From NCBI GenBank assembly GCA_029210125.1, contig JARGPR010000005.1, forward strand, positions 139,666-203,665: a stretch of 64,000 nucleotides of DNA, given 5' to 3'. This document shows, one piece after another, positions 27,875-38,112 of the stretch. Positions within the stretch are counted from its first letter, which is position 1; the number at the start of each line of letters is the position of its first letter. The position numbers and the translations under genes were made by a program. The stretch comes from Pseudomonadales bacterium. Its GTDB lineage: Bacteria; Pseudomonadota; Gammaproteobacteria; Pseudomonadales; JAHRWD01. The notes under the pieces were generated by a model. That model was not told the origin of the DNA. It did no database searches and saw nothing but the letters and a program-made list of their open reading frames with translations.

Positions 27875-28810
27875 TTATTGGCCGACGATTGTGTGCCACT
27901 CAGGGTGTTGTGAGCGTTTGCCCGCTACCTGGTCAAAATACATAGCCTGCAGTTTTTGGGTTATGGGGCCTCTATGGCCTTCACCAATATCCCGTTCATC
28001 GAGGTTGCAGATGGGGGTTACTTCCGCTGCGGTGCCGGTAAAAAATGCCTCGTCAGCAAGGTATACCTCATCACGGGTGAGACGTTTTTCATAGATCTCC
28101 ATGCCAAGCTCTTCGGCAAAGCTAAACATGGTGCGGCGGGTGATGCCGTCGAGACATGAGGTTAATTCCGGGGTATAGAGAACGCCATTTTTTACGATAA
28201 AAATATTTTCGCCGGAACCTTCAGCAACATAACCTTCATTGTCAAGAAGCAGAGCCTCTTCAGCGCCGCCTGACATGGCTTCTCGCAGGGCGAGCATCGA
28301 GTTGATGTAATTGCCGTTGGCCTTTGCCTTACACATACTGATATTAACGTGATGGCGGGTGTACGACGAGGTACGTACTTTGATACCTTTTTCCAGGGCT
28401 TCCGGTGACATATAAGCGGGCCATTCCCAGGCCGCAATCATGACGTGAGTCTTCAGGTTGTCAGCGCGTAGCCCCATGCCTTCAGAGCCGTAAAAAACCA
28501 TTGGCCGTAGGTAGGCTTCGGGTAAATTATTGGCACGAATGACCTCAACCTGAGCATCGTTAAGCTGCTGCCGTGTGAAGGGGATATTCATCATCATAAT
28601 ATGGGCGGAACCAAACAAACGGTCCGTATGATCCTGGAGACGGAAAATGCTGGGACCCTTTTCTGTGCGGTAGGCTCGCGTACCCTCAAATACACCCATA
28701 CCGTAGTGCAGGGTATGGGTTAACAGGTGAACCTTGGCATCACGCCATGGGATCATTTCACCATCAAACCAGATTACGCCATCTCGGTCAGCCATTGTTT
28801 GTACAGACAT
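27875..28810 (-). CDS. ilvE: Branched-chain amino acid aminotransferase
   Basis: PLP-dependent fold-type IV transaminase for the last step of Leu, Ile and Val synthesis; 311 residues. Visible: HTLHYGMGVFEGTRAY, the PLP-lysine region CKAKANGNYINSM, and the class-IV signature EGYVAEGSGENIFIVKNG with TGTAAEVTPI. ATG at 28810 has GGAG seven bases upstream; an ATG six bases earlier lies only one base from that site. ilvD lies 6 kb away, not in the same operon. Confidence 0.93.
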   Translation of the reverse strand: MSVQTMADRDGVIWFDGEMIPWRDAKVHLLTHTLHYGMGVFEGTRAYRTEKGPSIFRLQDHTDRLFGSAHIMMMNIPFTRQQLNDAQVEVIRANNLPEAYLRPMVFYGSEGMGLRADNLKTHVMIAAWEWPAYMSPEALEKGIKVRTSSYTRHHVNISMCKAKANGNYINSMLALREAMSGGAEEALLLDNEGYVAEGSGENIFIVKNGVLYTPELTSCLDGITRRTMFSFAEELGMEIYEKRLTRDEVYLADEAFFTGTAAEVTPICNLDERDIGEGHRGPITQKLQAMYFDQVAGKRSQHPEWHTIVGQ

Positions 28811-29010
28811 TTGCATTCTCCTTCGTTGTTCTTTAAGCACCCCGCCGGGTTCAAGTTTTCGCAGCAGGGTCATACGTTATTTGGGCCATTAACAGCCTTA
28901 GTTTGATGCTCCAGCTGTTAAATTTCAAAGCCGGCCAGTTTACCTGTTTATTCGGGGTTTGTACGCAGGAACCTTGGGTTGATGCGTTAAAAATATAGGC
29001 TTGATTGCAT

Positions 29011-30768
29011 CTATATCTGATTCTCCGGTGTTACCCGTAATACTTCATCGATGGTAGTCACACCGGAGCTAACCTTTTGCGCGCCACTCAATCGTAGAGA
29101 TTGCATCCCTTCTTTATTGGCTACCTGTGCAAGCTCTGGCAGATCGACCCCTTCGTGAATATGTTGGCGCAGGTTCGCTGAAAACGGCATAACCTCGTAA
29201 ATGCCTTCACGGCCCAGAAACCCAGTGTCTCGACACTCACTGCAACCAACTGCTTTGTGCACTTTTTCGGGCATCGGGATCCGCCGAGGTCGGGTCAGGC
29301 TATCCCAGCCAGTTGGATCTGGGTTGACCGCTTCTTTACAGTCTGGGCACAGCACCCGTACCAAACGTTGCGCCATGACACCTAACACGGTGGCCTTGAT
29401 TAGATAGGGTGGAACCCCTAACTCCATAAGTCGTGAAATGGCTGAGGGCGCATCATTTGTGTGTAACGTAGAAAGCACCAAATGGCCGGTTAGTGCCGCT
29501 TGAATGGCCATCTCGGCGGTTTCCAGATCTCGAATTTCACCTATCATGATGATGTCAGGGTCTTGTCGTAACAGCGCCCGCACGCCGCTGGCAAAGTTCA
29601 AATCAATATTATGCTGTACTTGCATCTGGTTAAAACTGTCTTCAACCATTTCGATCGGATCTTCAATGGTGCAGACATTCACTTCCGAGGTTGCGAGTTG
29701 CTTCAGTGACGAATAGAGGGTGGTGGTTTTGCCCGAACCGGTAGGGCCCGTCACCAGTACAATGCCATTGGGTTGCTTGATCATCGACTGCCAGCGCTGA
29801 TAGTCGGTATTCTCAAGCCCTAGCTGCTGGAAGCTTCTCAACAGCACATCGGGGTCAAAAATCCGCAGTACCATCTTTTCACCGAACGCCGTGGGTAGGG
29901 TTGAAACCCGAAGTTCCACCTCGCTACCGTTGGGGCGACGGGTTTTGACACGACCATCCTGAGGGCGTCGTTTTTCCGCCAGGTTAAGGCGAGCTAGGGT
30001 TTTGAGACGGCTGGTGATGGCCGCCGCCACCTGTTGTGGGAATTGGTAAACCGTATAGAGTACGCCGTCGATCCGTAGTCGAAGGTTGCCCACATCCCGG
30101 CGTGGTTCAATATGGATATCACTGGCGCGTTGATCAAAGGCGTAGTTCAGCAACCAGTCAACGATATTAACAATGTGCTGGTCATTCGCTTCTGGTGTTT
30201 TGGTTTTTCCGAGTTCCAGTAGCTGTTCAAGATTGCCGAGCTGGCTGGTATGGCCGCTGTCACTTTTTTTAGCGCCGCTGACCGAGGAAGCCAGGCTATA
30301 AAACTCTATCGTGCAGCGGTCGATATCCGCTGGGTTGGCGATCACACGCTTTATCGGTTGTCTTAATACGTGGGCCAGATCCTGCTCCCAACCGCTCGCC
30401 ATCGGTTCTGCGCTGGCAATAAGTACAAACTCAGGTCGCACATCCACCGCCAAAATTCTGTGCCGTTGCGCAAACGCCAGGGACATGACTGAAGTGACGT
30501 TGGAAACATCCACCTTTAAGGAATCAATGCGGTGATAGGCCTGATCAGGGTGTTGTTCTGCCAGCCAAACCGTCAGTGTTTCGAGGTCAAGTTTTTTGCT
30601 ATCGGTTTTGGCATTAGCAAGCCCAAGGCTGGCGATCTCCTCAAGGGGGTGTTTCTTCGCCCGCGGGTCACGGGGCGCTAGTAACGCCTTTTCGTAATCC
30701 TGTTTGCCGAGATAACCCTGCTTGAGTAGCGATTTGAGCAGGCCGGGCCTATCTAAAAAAAGATCCAT
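29011..30768 (-). CDS. GspE/PilB family secretion or pilus ATPase (solitary)
   Basis: 585 residues. An MshEN-like N-terminal region covers about residues 1-150, followed by the ATPase core: HIVNIVDWLLNYAFDQRASD near 200, Walker A GPTGSGKTTTLYS near 340, the Asp box VCTIEDPIEM, Walker B LRQDPDIIMIGEIRD and the His box LSTLHTNDAPSAI. The tetracysteine zinc motif is CPDC followed by CSEC, typical of PilB/GspE. These hexamers power type II secretion or type IV pilus extension, but no other such component is encoded nearby, so partners must be elsewhere. It is divergent from argE. Confidence 0.88.
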   Translation of the reverse strand: MDLFLDRPGLLKSLLKQGYLGKQDYEKALLAPRDPRAKKHPLEEIASLGLANAKTDSKKLDLETLTVWLAEQHPDQAYHRIDSLKVDVSNVTSVMSLAFAQRHRILAVDVRPEFVLIASAEPMASGWEQDLAHVLRQPIKRVIANPADIDRCTIEFYSLASSVSGAKKSDSGHTSQLGNLEQLLELGKTKTPEANDQHIVNIVDWLLNYAFDQRASDIHIEPRRDVGNLRLRIDGVLYTVYQFPQQVAAAITSRLKTLARLNLAEKRRPQDGRVKTRRPNGSEVELRVSTLPTAFGEKMVLRIFDPDVLLRSFQQLGLENTDYQRWQSMIKQPNGIVLVTGPTGSGKTTTLYSSLKQLATSEVNVCTIEDPIEMVEDSFNQMQVQHNIDLNFASGVRALLRQDPDIIMIGEIRDLETAEMAIQAALTGHLVLSTLHTNDAPSAISRLMELGVPPYLIKATVLGVMAQRLVRVLCPDCKEAVNPDPTGWDSLTRPRRIPMPEKVHKAVGCSECRDTGFLGREGIYEVMPFSANLRQHIHEGVDLPELAQVANKEGMQSLRLSGAQKVSSGVTTIDEVLRVTPENQI

Positions 30769-31055
30769 AATGATGTGTACAAAATACCGGATAGAGCTCG
30801 AAACAAGCAGTTGAAAAATAAAGGTTGGTGAACAGACGTAGGGTAATCATATACGACCACTGTGATTATAGACGGCCAATGTCCCGCTAATCTAATTCCT
30901 GTACACGGACATTAAAATAACAGCACGAATCGCAGCGTGGACGAAACCGATAAAAATGGTCAAGATAGCTGTACGGTCAAGATAACAGTCGAACAAAACC
31001 AGCCTGAACTCATCAAACCTATTTACAACTACTCTTCATCTTATAAGTGATACTA

Positions 31056-32222
31056 ATGCCAGCCGAGCCTTCCCAGCCCTCTGTACTATCCATGCTTCAT
31101 CAGTTGATCGAACTGCCGTCGGTTAGCTGTACTCAGCTGTCGATTGACCAGTCTAATCTGCCGGTGATTGAGCGGCTGGCACAATGGTTAGGTGATATGG
31201 GTTTTGAAACCGATATTATCAATGTAGAAACCACACAGGGCAGGCCCGCCAAGGCCAACTTGATCGCAACCCTTGGCTCGGGCCCCGGCGGTTTAGTGCT
31301 ATCCGGCCATACCGACACCGTGCCCTACGATGATCACCTGTGGAATATCGATCCACTCAAACTCACCGAAAAAGATAACCGTTTATATGGTCTTGGCTCA
31401 ACCGACATGAAAGGATTTTTCCCGATTGCGATTGAAGCAGCACGGGCTTTTAAGGATGAAAAATTAGCTGCGCCTTTGATTATTCTTGCCACAGCGGACG
31501 AAGAAAGCTCCATGTCCGGCGCAGCCGATCTGGTGCGCATTGGTCGCCCCAAAGCCCGCTGCGCAGTGATCGGCGAGCCGACGGGCCTGAAGCCCATTCG
31601 TTGCCACAAAGGTATGATGATGGAGTCAATAACCATCACTGGGCAGGCGGGCCACTCCTCTGATCCAGGCCTCGGAAATAACGCAATGGAAGCGATGTTT
31701 ATCGTCGCGGCTGATCTAGCCCAATTTAGATCTGAGCTGCAGGCCCGCTACCAAAATCCACTGTTTACCACGCCGGTTCCGACTATCAATTTTGGTTGTA
31801 TCCACGGCGGTGATAACCCCAACCGAATTTGCGGCAGCTGTGAAATGCAGTTCGATATTCGTCCGCTGCCCGGCATGAATAATGAAGAGGTAAGAGCAGC
31901 CATTCGTAAACGACTGGCACCACTGGCACAACGGTTAGAGATTGGCATTGAATTGAACTCACTGTTCTCCGGCATTCCCGCCTTTGAGACACCGGCTGAT
32001 TCGGCGCTCGTGAAAGCTTGCGAAAAACTCACAGGGCACGCCGCCGCTGCCGTCTCATTTGGGACTGAAGCACCATTTCTGCAACAACTCGGTATGGATA
32101 CCTTAATTATGGGCCCCGGCGATATCGATCAGGCCCACCAGCCGGATGAATATATGAGTCTTAATCAGGTGCAACCCGCCATTGATCTGCTTAAGCAGCT
32201 GATCACGCGGTTTTGCATGTGA
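31056..32222 (+). CDS. argE: Acetylornithine deacetylase
   Basis: M20 metallopeptidase family enzyme releasing ornithine from N-acetylornithine in arginine synthesis; 388 residues. Metal-binding signatures are seen: LSGHTDTVP near residue 82, GLGSTDMKGFF near 113 and ADEESSMSG near 147. The late metal histidine is in DQAHQPDEYM. ATG at 31056 is used; a GTG nine bases upstream is possible and the ribosome-binding site is weak in both cases. argA follows 0.9 kb downstream after a methyltransferase gene. Confidence 0.92.
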   Translation: MPAEPSQPSVLSMLHQLIELPSVSCTQLSIDQSNLPVIERLAQWLGDMGFETDIINVETTQGRPAKANLIATLGSGPGGLVLSGHTDTVPYDDHLWNIDPLKLTEKDNRLYGLGSTDMKGFFPIAIEAARAFKDEKLAAPLIILATADEESSMSGAADLVRIGRPKARCAVIGEPTGLKPIRCHKGMMMESITITGQAGHSSDPGLGNNAMEAMFIVAADLAQFRSELQARYQNPLFTTPVPTINFGCIHGGDNPNRICGSCEMQFDIRPLPGMNNEEVRAAIRKRLAPLAQRLEIGIELNSLFSGIPAFETPADSALVKACEKLTGHAAAAVSFGTEAPFLQQLGMDTLIMGPGDIDQAHQPDEYMSLNQVQPAIDLLKQLITRFCM

Positions 32223-32238
32223 AGGGGCGCTGAGCAAA

Positions 32239-32991
32239 ATGAGCCAGGAATTTAAAAATCACTTTTCCAGCCAGGCAAAAGCATACAGCCGTTACCGCCC
32301 CACCTATCCGGTTGAATTATTTGAGTGGCTAGCCAAGCAAGCGCCAGCCCGCGAGCAAGCCTGGGACTGTGCAACCGGCAATGGGCAGGCCGCGTTGGGC
32401 ATAGCAGAATACTTTGACAGGGTGATCGCTACCGATGGCAGTGAAACCCAGCTTGCCCATGCTAGCCGCCATCCGAAGGTTCATTATCAACAGGGGGTAG
32501 CGGAAACCAGTGGCCTCGATAGCGATAGTTTTGATTTGATCACTGTTGCTCAGGCCCTACACTGGTTTGATCTTCCACAGTTTTTCGCGGAGTGCCAACG
32601 GCTGTTAAAACCACAGGGTATTGTTGCGGTCTGGAGTTACGATATCCTGCGGGTTACCCCCGAGATTGATCAAATTACCGATCATTTCTATTCCAATATC
32701 GTCGGTGACTATTGGCCACCCGGCCGAGAGCGAATAGATCAAGGGTACGGAACGCTGGAATTCCCATTTGATGAAATCGAAACCCCTGAATTTAGGATGT
32801 CGGCAAACTGGTCACTCGAGCATTTTATTCAGTACTTCAGTACCTGGTCTGCGGTTCAACGCTACAAAGAGCAAAATCAGACTGATCCGGTTGAATTGAT
32901 CAAAGAAAAGTTTATCTCTGCATGGGGCAATCCCACCGAAAGCAAAATCATCAATTGGTCGATCACCCTGCGGGTGGGTGTGCATAACTAG
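32239..32991 (+). CDS. Class I SAM-dependent methyltransferase
   Basis: 250 residues. The SAM-binding motif I is WDCATGNGQAALGIAEYFDR near residues 42-61; motif II is VIATDGS and the post-motif region FDLITVAQALHWFDLPQF resembles methyltransferase domain 11 proteins related to trans-aconitate or ubiquinone-type methylases. Substrate unknown. It lies 16 bp after argE, so probably co-transcribed, though it has no obvious part in arginine synthesis. Confidence 0.82.
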   Translation: MSQEFKNHFSSQAKAYSRYRPTYPVELFEWLAKQAPAREQAWDCATGNGQAALGIAEYFDRVIATDGSETQLAHASRHPKVHYQQGVAETSGLDSDSFDLITVAQALHWFDLPQFFAECQRLLKPQGIVAVWSYDILRVTPEIDQITDHFYSNIVGDYWPPGRERIDQGYGTLEFPFDEIETPEFRMSANWSLEHFIQYFSTWSAVQRYKEQNQTDPVELIKEKFISAWGNPTESKIINWSITLRVGVHN

Positions 32992-33099
32992 CTAGCTTCA
33001 TATTTGCTCAAAAAATAGTACGGTAGCGCATTGCCGACGTATAATCGGAACATCTATTACACTTCACTTGATTAAAACCAATTTCCAGGAAAGACCTTC

Positions 33100-34398
33100 G
33101 TGGCCACCGCTGATCAATTTATAAGCTGGTTCAGGCAATCATCGCCCTATATTCATTCCCACAGGGGTAAAACCTTTGTGTTGATGATTCCCGGTGATGG
33201 CGTTGCGCACCCGAATTTTTCAAATATCATTCATGACATTGCACTGCTAAACAGCCTCGGTGTACGTCTGGTACTGGTACACGGTATGCGGCCGCAAATT
33301 GATGCAGAGTTGATAGTTCGAGGTGTTGAGCCGGTTTTTCATGGCAACGTACGTGTCACCAACGATGCGGCGTTGCCTGCTGTGATCAGCGCAGCGGGCC
33401 AGTTGCGTATTGCTATTGAAGCCGAGCTTTCTATGGGGCTGGCCAACTCGCCGATGCATGGTGCCCGTATTCGGGTCTCCAGCGGTAACTTTGTGGTCGC
33501 TAAACCGATTGGTGTTCACGACGGCGTGGACTTTTGTCACACAGGTGAGATCCGCAGGCTTGATATCGATACTATCCAGCGTCAGCTTGATAACGGCGAT
33601 ATTGTGCTGCTTTCACCCCTGGGCTATTCGCCGTCAGGGGAGGTATTTAACCTTTTGATGGAGGAGGTCGCCACGACGATTGCCATCGGTCTGAGTGCAG
33701 AGAAAATCATAGCCCTTGGTAGCCATAAAGGTGCACTGGATGCAGACGGTCAATTAATCCGAGAGCTCACCAACCAGCACCGCATCGGTGAAGCGATTGA
33801 TTCTGATGAATCCCTGTTAAAGGCCTGTTTGAGCGCCTGTAATGCGGGTGTACGTCGCGGCCATTTGATCAGTTATCAGGAAGATGGTGCGTTGCTGCAG
33901 GAGTTATTCACCCGAGATGGTGCCGGCACCCTGATTAATCAGGGCGACTATGATCAGGTACGTTCTGCGACGATCGAAGATATTGGCGGCATATTAGAGT
34001 TGATTCAGCCGTTGGAGAGGGATGGTACTTTGGTGCGTCGCTCCCGTGAACTGCTGGAAACGGAGCTGGATCGGTTCACGCTTATTGAACGCGATGGCAT
34101 GATTACCGCTTGCGCAGCGCTCTATCCATTTGCCGACCAACCCATTGCAGAGGTCGCGTGTGTGGTGGTGCATCCCCAGTACCGTAAAAGCCAGCGCGGT
34201 GAACTGCTGCTTAGCCACCTTGAAAAACAGGCCCGGGGGCAGGGAATCAAACAACTGTTTGTACTCACGACCCGCACTGCGCACTGGTTTAGAGAAAAAG
34301 GATTCGAGACCGCAACTCTTGATGATCTACCTGAGCAAAAAAAGATGCTGTATAACTATCAACGAAGCTCCCAGGTTTTTATTAAAGATATTGATTGA
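33100..34398 (+). CDS. argA: Amino-acid N-acetyltransferase (N-acetylglutamate synthase)
   Basis: First step of arginine synthesis; 432 residues. An amino-acid kinase fold (about residues 1-290), where arginine usually binds for feedback inhibition, shows FVLMIPGDGVAHPNFSN and LVHGMRPQID. A GNAT acetyltransferase domain (about 295-432) has VACVVVHPQYRKSQRGELLL, the acetyl-CoA loop. The start is GTG with AGGAAAG six bases upstream. Confidence 0.94.
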   Translation: MATADQFISWFRQSSPYIHSHRGKTFVLMIPGDGVAHPNFSNIIHDIALLNSLGVRLVLVHGMRPQIDAELIVRGVEPVFHGNVRVTNDAALPAVISAAGQLRIAIEAELSMGLANSPMHGARIRVSSGNFVVAKPIGVHDGVDFCHTGEIRRLDIDTIQRQLDNGDIVLLSPLGYSPSGEVFNLLMEEVATTIAIGLSAEKIIALGSHKGALDADGQLIRELTNQHRIGEAIDSDESLLKACLSACNAGVRRGHLISYQEDGALLQELFTRDGAGTLINQGDYDQVRSATIEDIGGILELIQPLERDGTLVRRSRELLETELDRFTLIERDGMITACAALYPFADQPIAEVACVVVHPQYRKSQRGELLLSHLEKQARGQGIKQLFVLTTRTAHWFREKGFETATLDDLPEQKKMLYNYQRSSQVFIKDID

Positions 34399-34537
34399 GG
34401 CATCTGCGCACGAGCCATTAGGTTTTTCGCTACCATTAAGATCACCTGCCGTGTATTGGCTTCAATTGATATAAAATAACGAAAATATGTTTGCTTTCAC
34501 GCAAGCCCATTAGACAACAGAGATCAGGAAACAAATC

Positions 34538-36376
34538 ATGCCACATTATCGCTCTCGTACATCCACCCATGGCCGCAACATGGCAGGTGCCCGCGCACTT
34601 TGGCGTGCCACCGGCGTAAAAGATAATGATTTCGGCAAACCGATTGTTGCGGTGGTCAACTCCTTCACACAATTTGTGCCGGGTCACGTTCACTTAAAGG
34701 ATATGGGTCAGCTGGTCGCCGGTGAAATCGAAAAACATGGCGGTATTGCCAAAGAGTTTAATACCATCGCCATTGATGACGGTATTGCCATGGGTCATAG
34801 CGGCATGCTTTACAGCCTGCCATCCCGTGAGCTGATTGCCGACTCCGTCGAATATATGATTAACGCCCATTGCGCCGATGCGATGGTGTGTATCTCTAAC
34901 TGCGACAAGATCACCCCGGGCATGTTGATGGCGGCATTGCGGCTTAACATTCCGGTAGTGTTTGTTTCCGGCGGGCCGATGGAAGCGGGCAAAACTAAAC
35001 TCGCGGACAAAGTAGTTAAGCTTGATCTGATCGATGCGATGATCGCGGCGCCGGATCCTTCGGTTAGCGATGAAGATATCGAAAAAATAGAGCGCTCTGC
35101 CTGCCCAACCTGCGGTTCCTGTTCCGGCATGTTTACTGCAAATTCCATGAACTGCCTTGCGGAAGCGCTGGGCCTGGCGCTGCCTGGTAACGGAAGTTTG
35201 CTGGCTACCCACGCGGACCGACGTGAGCTGTTTTTGAGTGCAGCCCGTCTATCCGTCGAGCTTTGTAAACGCTACTACGAGCAGGATGACACAAGTGCAT
35301 TGCCACGCTCTATCGCAACCTTTGAAGCTTTTGAAAACGCCATGACGTTGGATATTGCCATGGGTGGTTCCACCAACACCGTGCTGCACTTGTTGGCAGC
35401 AGCGCAGGAAGGTGAGGTTGAATTCACCATGGCGGATATTGATCGACTATCCCGTAAAGTACCCAATATTTGTAAAGTCGCACCCTCGACCAATAAATAC
35501 CATATGGAAGATGTGCACCGAGCCGGTGGAGTCATGGGGTTATTGGGTGAACTGGATCGCGGTCATCTGTTGCATACCGGTATCCCCACGGTGCATAGCA
35601 AAACGATGGGTGAGGCGCTCGATAAGTGGGACATCATGCGCACCAAAGACAGTGCTGTAATTGATTTTTACCGAGCGGGCCCTGCCGGTATTCCAACCCA
35701 AACAGCATTCAGTCAGGACACCCGTTACGACAGCGTCGATAACGATCGCGAAAACGGTTGTATCCACAGTTATGAAAATGCCTTCAGCAAAGAGGGTGGT
35801 CTCGCCGTTCTTTTTGGCAATATTGCCGAAAACGGCTGCATCGTAAAAACCGCCGGAGTGGATGAAAGTATTCTGACTTTCAGCGGCCCCGCCAAAGTCT
35901 ACGAAAGTCAGGATGATGCAGTAGAAGCTATTCTGGCCGACCAGGTAGTAGCCGGTGATGTCGTGATCGTCCGATACGAAGGCCCCAAAGGTGGCCCCGG
36001 TATGCAGGAGATGTTGTACCCTACCAGCTACATCAAAACCAAAGGACTCGGCAAAGCCTGCGCACTACTCACCGATGGGCGCTTCTCTGGCGGCACCTCT
36101 GGTTTGTCGATTGGCCATGCCTCCCCCGAAGCAGCAGAAGGCGGAGCCATTGGATTGGTCGAAACAGGTGACCTGATTAAAATAGATATTCCAAACCGAA
36201 CCATCAACCTCGATCTGTCGGAGCAGGAACTGGCGGCGCGCAGAAAAAATATGGAAGCCAGAGGGGCCAACGCCTGGAAACCAGAAAATCGAGATCGATA
36301 TGTTTCGACCGCGCTAAAAGCCTACGCAAGTATGACTACTAGTGCGGATAAAGGTGCGGTGCGGAAGATAGATTAA
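34538..36376 (+). CDS. ilvD: Dihydroxy-acid dehydratase
   Basis: Iron-sulfur dehydratase in branched-chain amino acid synthesis; 612 residues. Cluster and Mg ligands are visible: [15 protein letters not shown] near residue 120 and [18 protein letters not shown] near 193. The C-terminal region [22 protein letters not shown] contains the catalytic serine. GGAA lies nine bases before the ATG. It stands alone, not beside ilvE or ilvC. Confidence 0.96.
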   Translation: MPHYRSRTSTHGRNMAGARALWRATGVKDNDFGKPIVAVVNSFTQFVPGHVHLKDMGQLVAGEIEKHGGIAKEFNTIAIDDGIAMGHSGMLYSLPSRELIADSVEYMINAHCADAMVCISNCDKITPGMLMAALRLNIPVVFVSGGPMEAGKTKLADKVVKLDLIDAMIAAPDPSVSDEDIEKIERSACPTCGSCSGMFTANSMNCLAEALGLALPGNGSLLATHADRRELFLSAARLSVELCKRYYEQDDTSALPRSIATFEAFENAMTLDIAMGGSTNTVLHLLAAAQEGEVEFTMADIDRLSRKVPNICKVAPSTNKYHMEDVHRAGGVMGLLGELDRGHLLHTGIPTVHSKTMGEALDKWDIMRTKDSAVIDFYRAGPAGIPTQTAFSQDTRYDSVDNDRENGCIHSYENAFSKEGGLAVLFGNIAENGCIVKTAGVDESILTFSGPAKVYESQDDAVEAILADQVVAGDVVIVRYEGPKGGPGMQEMLYPTSYIKTKGLGKACALLTDGRFSGGTSGLSIGHASPEAAEGGAIGLVETGDLIKIDIPNRTINLDLSEQELAARRKNMEARGANAWKPENRDRYVSTALKAYASMTTSADKGAVRKID

Positions 36377-36742
36377 AAGCACGCGGGCCTGACCCATGGC
36401 GCAAACTTAGGCTGGCTATAGTGATACGTCATGGCGAAAGAAATTCAAGTATGCAAGGATTCATGCTGTTGATTTATAAATAAATCATGAAGGTGCCTTT
36501 TGTAAGATACTTCTAGCCGTTCTTTATTCATTCACTGCGTAAGGTTTCTAGTCTTTGGTCGGCCATTTCTGTAATGGCATCAGTTTTTGGCTTGTGGGTA
36601 ACGCGGGTATACTTTGTGTTGGTATAACCGTGATTATGCTTGTTGTGTATATGACTACTTTAAATTTATCTATATTTTTTTAAGCGAAGCGCCGGAAAAT
36701 CAGTCCAGTGGAAGTCGTGTGTTTGTGCGGCTGTACTGGCGG
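36377..36742. other. Non-coding region after ilvD
   Basis: 366 bp without a gene I can support. The only structure is a weak AT-rich inverted repeat, TGATTTA...TAAATCA, near 36469-36488. The stretch 36640-36690 is AT-rich. No strong terminator with a T-run was found. Confidence 0.4.
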
Positions 36743-37084
36743 TTATAATTTTTCATCGGGCTTAGTTTCAATAACTGCTATGTTTCTTGCTGATTCTAGA
36801 ATTTTTGATGCATCATCAGCCGAATAGCCATCTAACCAAACCACCTTATTATCTTTTGTAGTGATACTAATTTTTCGACTTTTCTTAACGCTTGCCCATG
36901 CCAAGCAGGCAACCGCCAACAAACCCCAGCCACCTGTAAGAACTATTTCAACCGCAATACCTGCGGCCATTGGGCTTTCAGATAACTGAATGATTCTACT
37001 GTTTGGTATCTCATATTGGTCCAGGATTTCTCTAAATGAGGCATCGCTATCCTTGAACGTTGTAACTTTAAATTTATGTGTCAT
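36743..37084 (-). CDS. Small single-span membrane protein, unknown
   Basis: 113 residues. A soluble N-terminal part of about 40 residues (SFREILDQYEIPNSRIIQLS) is followed by one hydrophobic segment at about 45-65 (AVEIVLTGGWGLLAVACLAW). A basic stretch KKSRKISITTKDNKVVWLDGYS and a helix with SADDASKILESARN come next. This order resembles the EACC1 components described bioinformatically in bacterial conflict systems, but the likeness is of layout, not sequence, and may be chance. AGGT lies six bases before the ATG. Confidence 0.65.
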   Translation of the reverse strand: MTHKFKVTTFKDSDASFREILDQYEIPNSRIIQLSESPMAAGIAVEIVLTGGWGLLAVACLAWASVKKSRKISITTKDNKVVWLDGYSADDASKILESARNIAVIETKPDEKL

Positions 37085-37234
37085 CGATATACCTCTGAGA
37101 CATAACAGCAGTCGGTAATTGCCGGCTGCCCAATACGTCGAAGTGTATCCGAGTATTGGGATACTAACAGCTGAAATATGGAAAGTCTGGCACCAAATAA
37201 TTTCATCACCTGAGAGCTAAAAGCCAGTGTTTGG

Positions 37235-38023
37235 TTAATCTCCGTCAAGTAAGCGTCCAAGCCCGCCTAATACTGATCCCTCCCCCTGGGAGTTGCCACC
37301 GGCTGCGGGTGCGTGCTCCAATATTCGATCTGCCAGGCGCGAAAAGGGCAGGCTTTGTATCCAGACGGTACCGGTTCCTTTAAGCGTTGCCAGGAATAGC
37401 CCTTCGCCGCCAAAGAACATACTTTTAAGTCCCTTTACCATTTCAATATCGTAGTCGATTCCCTGGGTAAACCCGACGACGCAACCGGTATCGATACGTA
37501 GGGTTTCGTTTTTGAGTTCTTTTTGAATTACGGTGCCGCCAGCATGCATAAAGGCCATGCCATCACCCTGTAATCGTTGTAGGATAAAACCTTCTCCACC
37601 AAAAAACCCTGCGCCTAATTTTTGATTAAAGGCGATATCGATTTGGGTGCCCAACGCGGCACAGAGAAAGGAATCTTTCTGGCAGATAATTTGTTCGCCA
37701 TGTTTAGCCATGTCCATGGGAATGATTTTTCCGGGAAAGGGTGCAGCGAAGGATACGCGTTGTTTACCGTGCCCCTGGTTGCAGAAGTGGGTCATAAACA
37801 AGGATTCGCCGGTGATCATGCGTTTGCCAGCGCTGAATACTTTGGATATAAAACCAGCTTCGGGATTCGAACCATCACCCATTTTGGCCTCGTAGGTAAT
37901 ACCCTCTTCCATGTAATTCATTGCGCCGGCTTCTGCTACGATGGTCTCGCCAGGATCAAGTTCAATCTCAACCATTTGCATGTCGTCGCCAATCAATTCG
38001 TAGTCAATCTCGTGGCATTTCAT
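37235..38023 (-). CDS. AIM24 / TIGR00266 family protein
   Basis: 262 residues, soluble, beta-rich. The start [38 protein letters not shown] and the glycine-rich repeats [17 protein letters not shown] and [17 protein letters not shown] are characteristic of this family, related to yeast mitochondrial AIM24 and to the tryptophan-rag/AIM24 fold. Function in bacteria is not known. AGGAAA lies seven bases before the ATG. Confidence 0.88.
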   Translation of the reverse strand: MKCHEIDYELIGDDMQMVEIELDPGETIVAEAGAMNYMEEGITYEAKMGDGSNPEAGFISKVFSAGKRMITGESLFMTHFCNQGHGKQRVSFAAPFPGKIIPMDMAKHGEQIICQKDSFLCAALGTQIDIAFNQKLGAGFFGGEGFILQRLQGDGMAFMHAGGTVIQKELKNETLRIDTGCVVGFTQGIDYDIEMVKGLKSMFFGGEGLFLATLKGTGTVWIQSLPFSRLADRILEHAPAAGGNSQGEGSVLGGLGRLLDGD

Positions 38024-38112
38024 AATCTACTTTCCTGGTATAAGTGATACTGGCGAAGGGAAAACCCGCGTGAGATGTTATTTATCGCATGAGTGGTTTG
38101 AGCCGCTTCTCA

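Noticed and set aside
34694-35212. 172-codon antisense frame inside ilvD
   Set aside because: ilvD is intact with cluster cysteines; the antisense frame lacks any recognisable domain.
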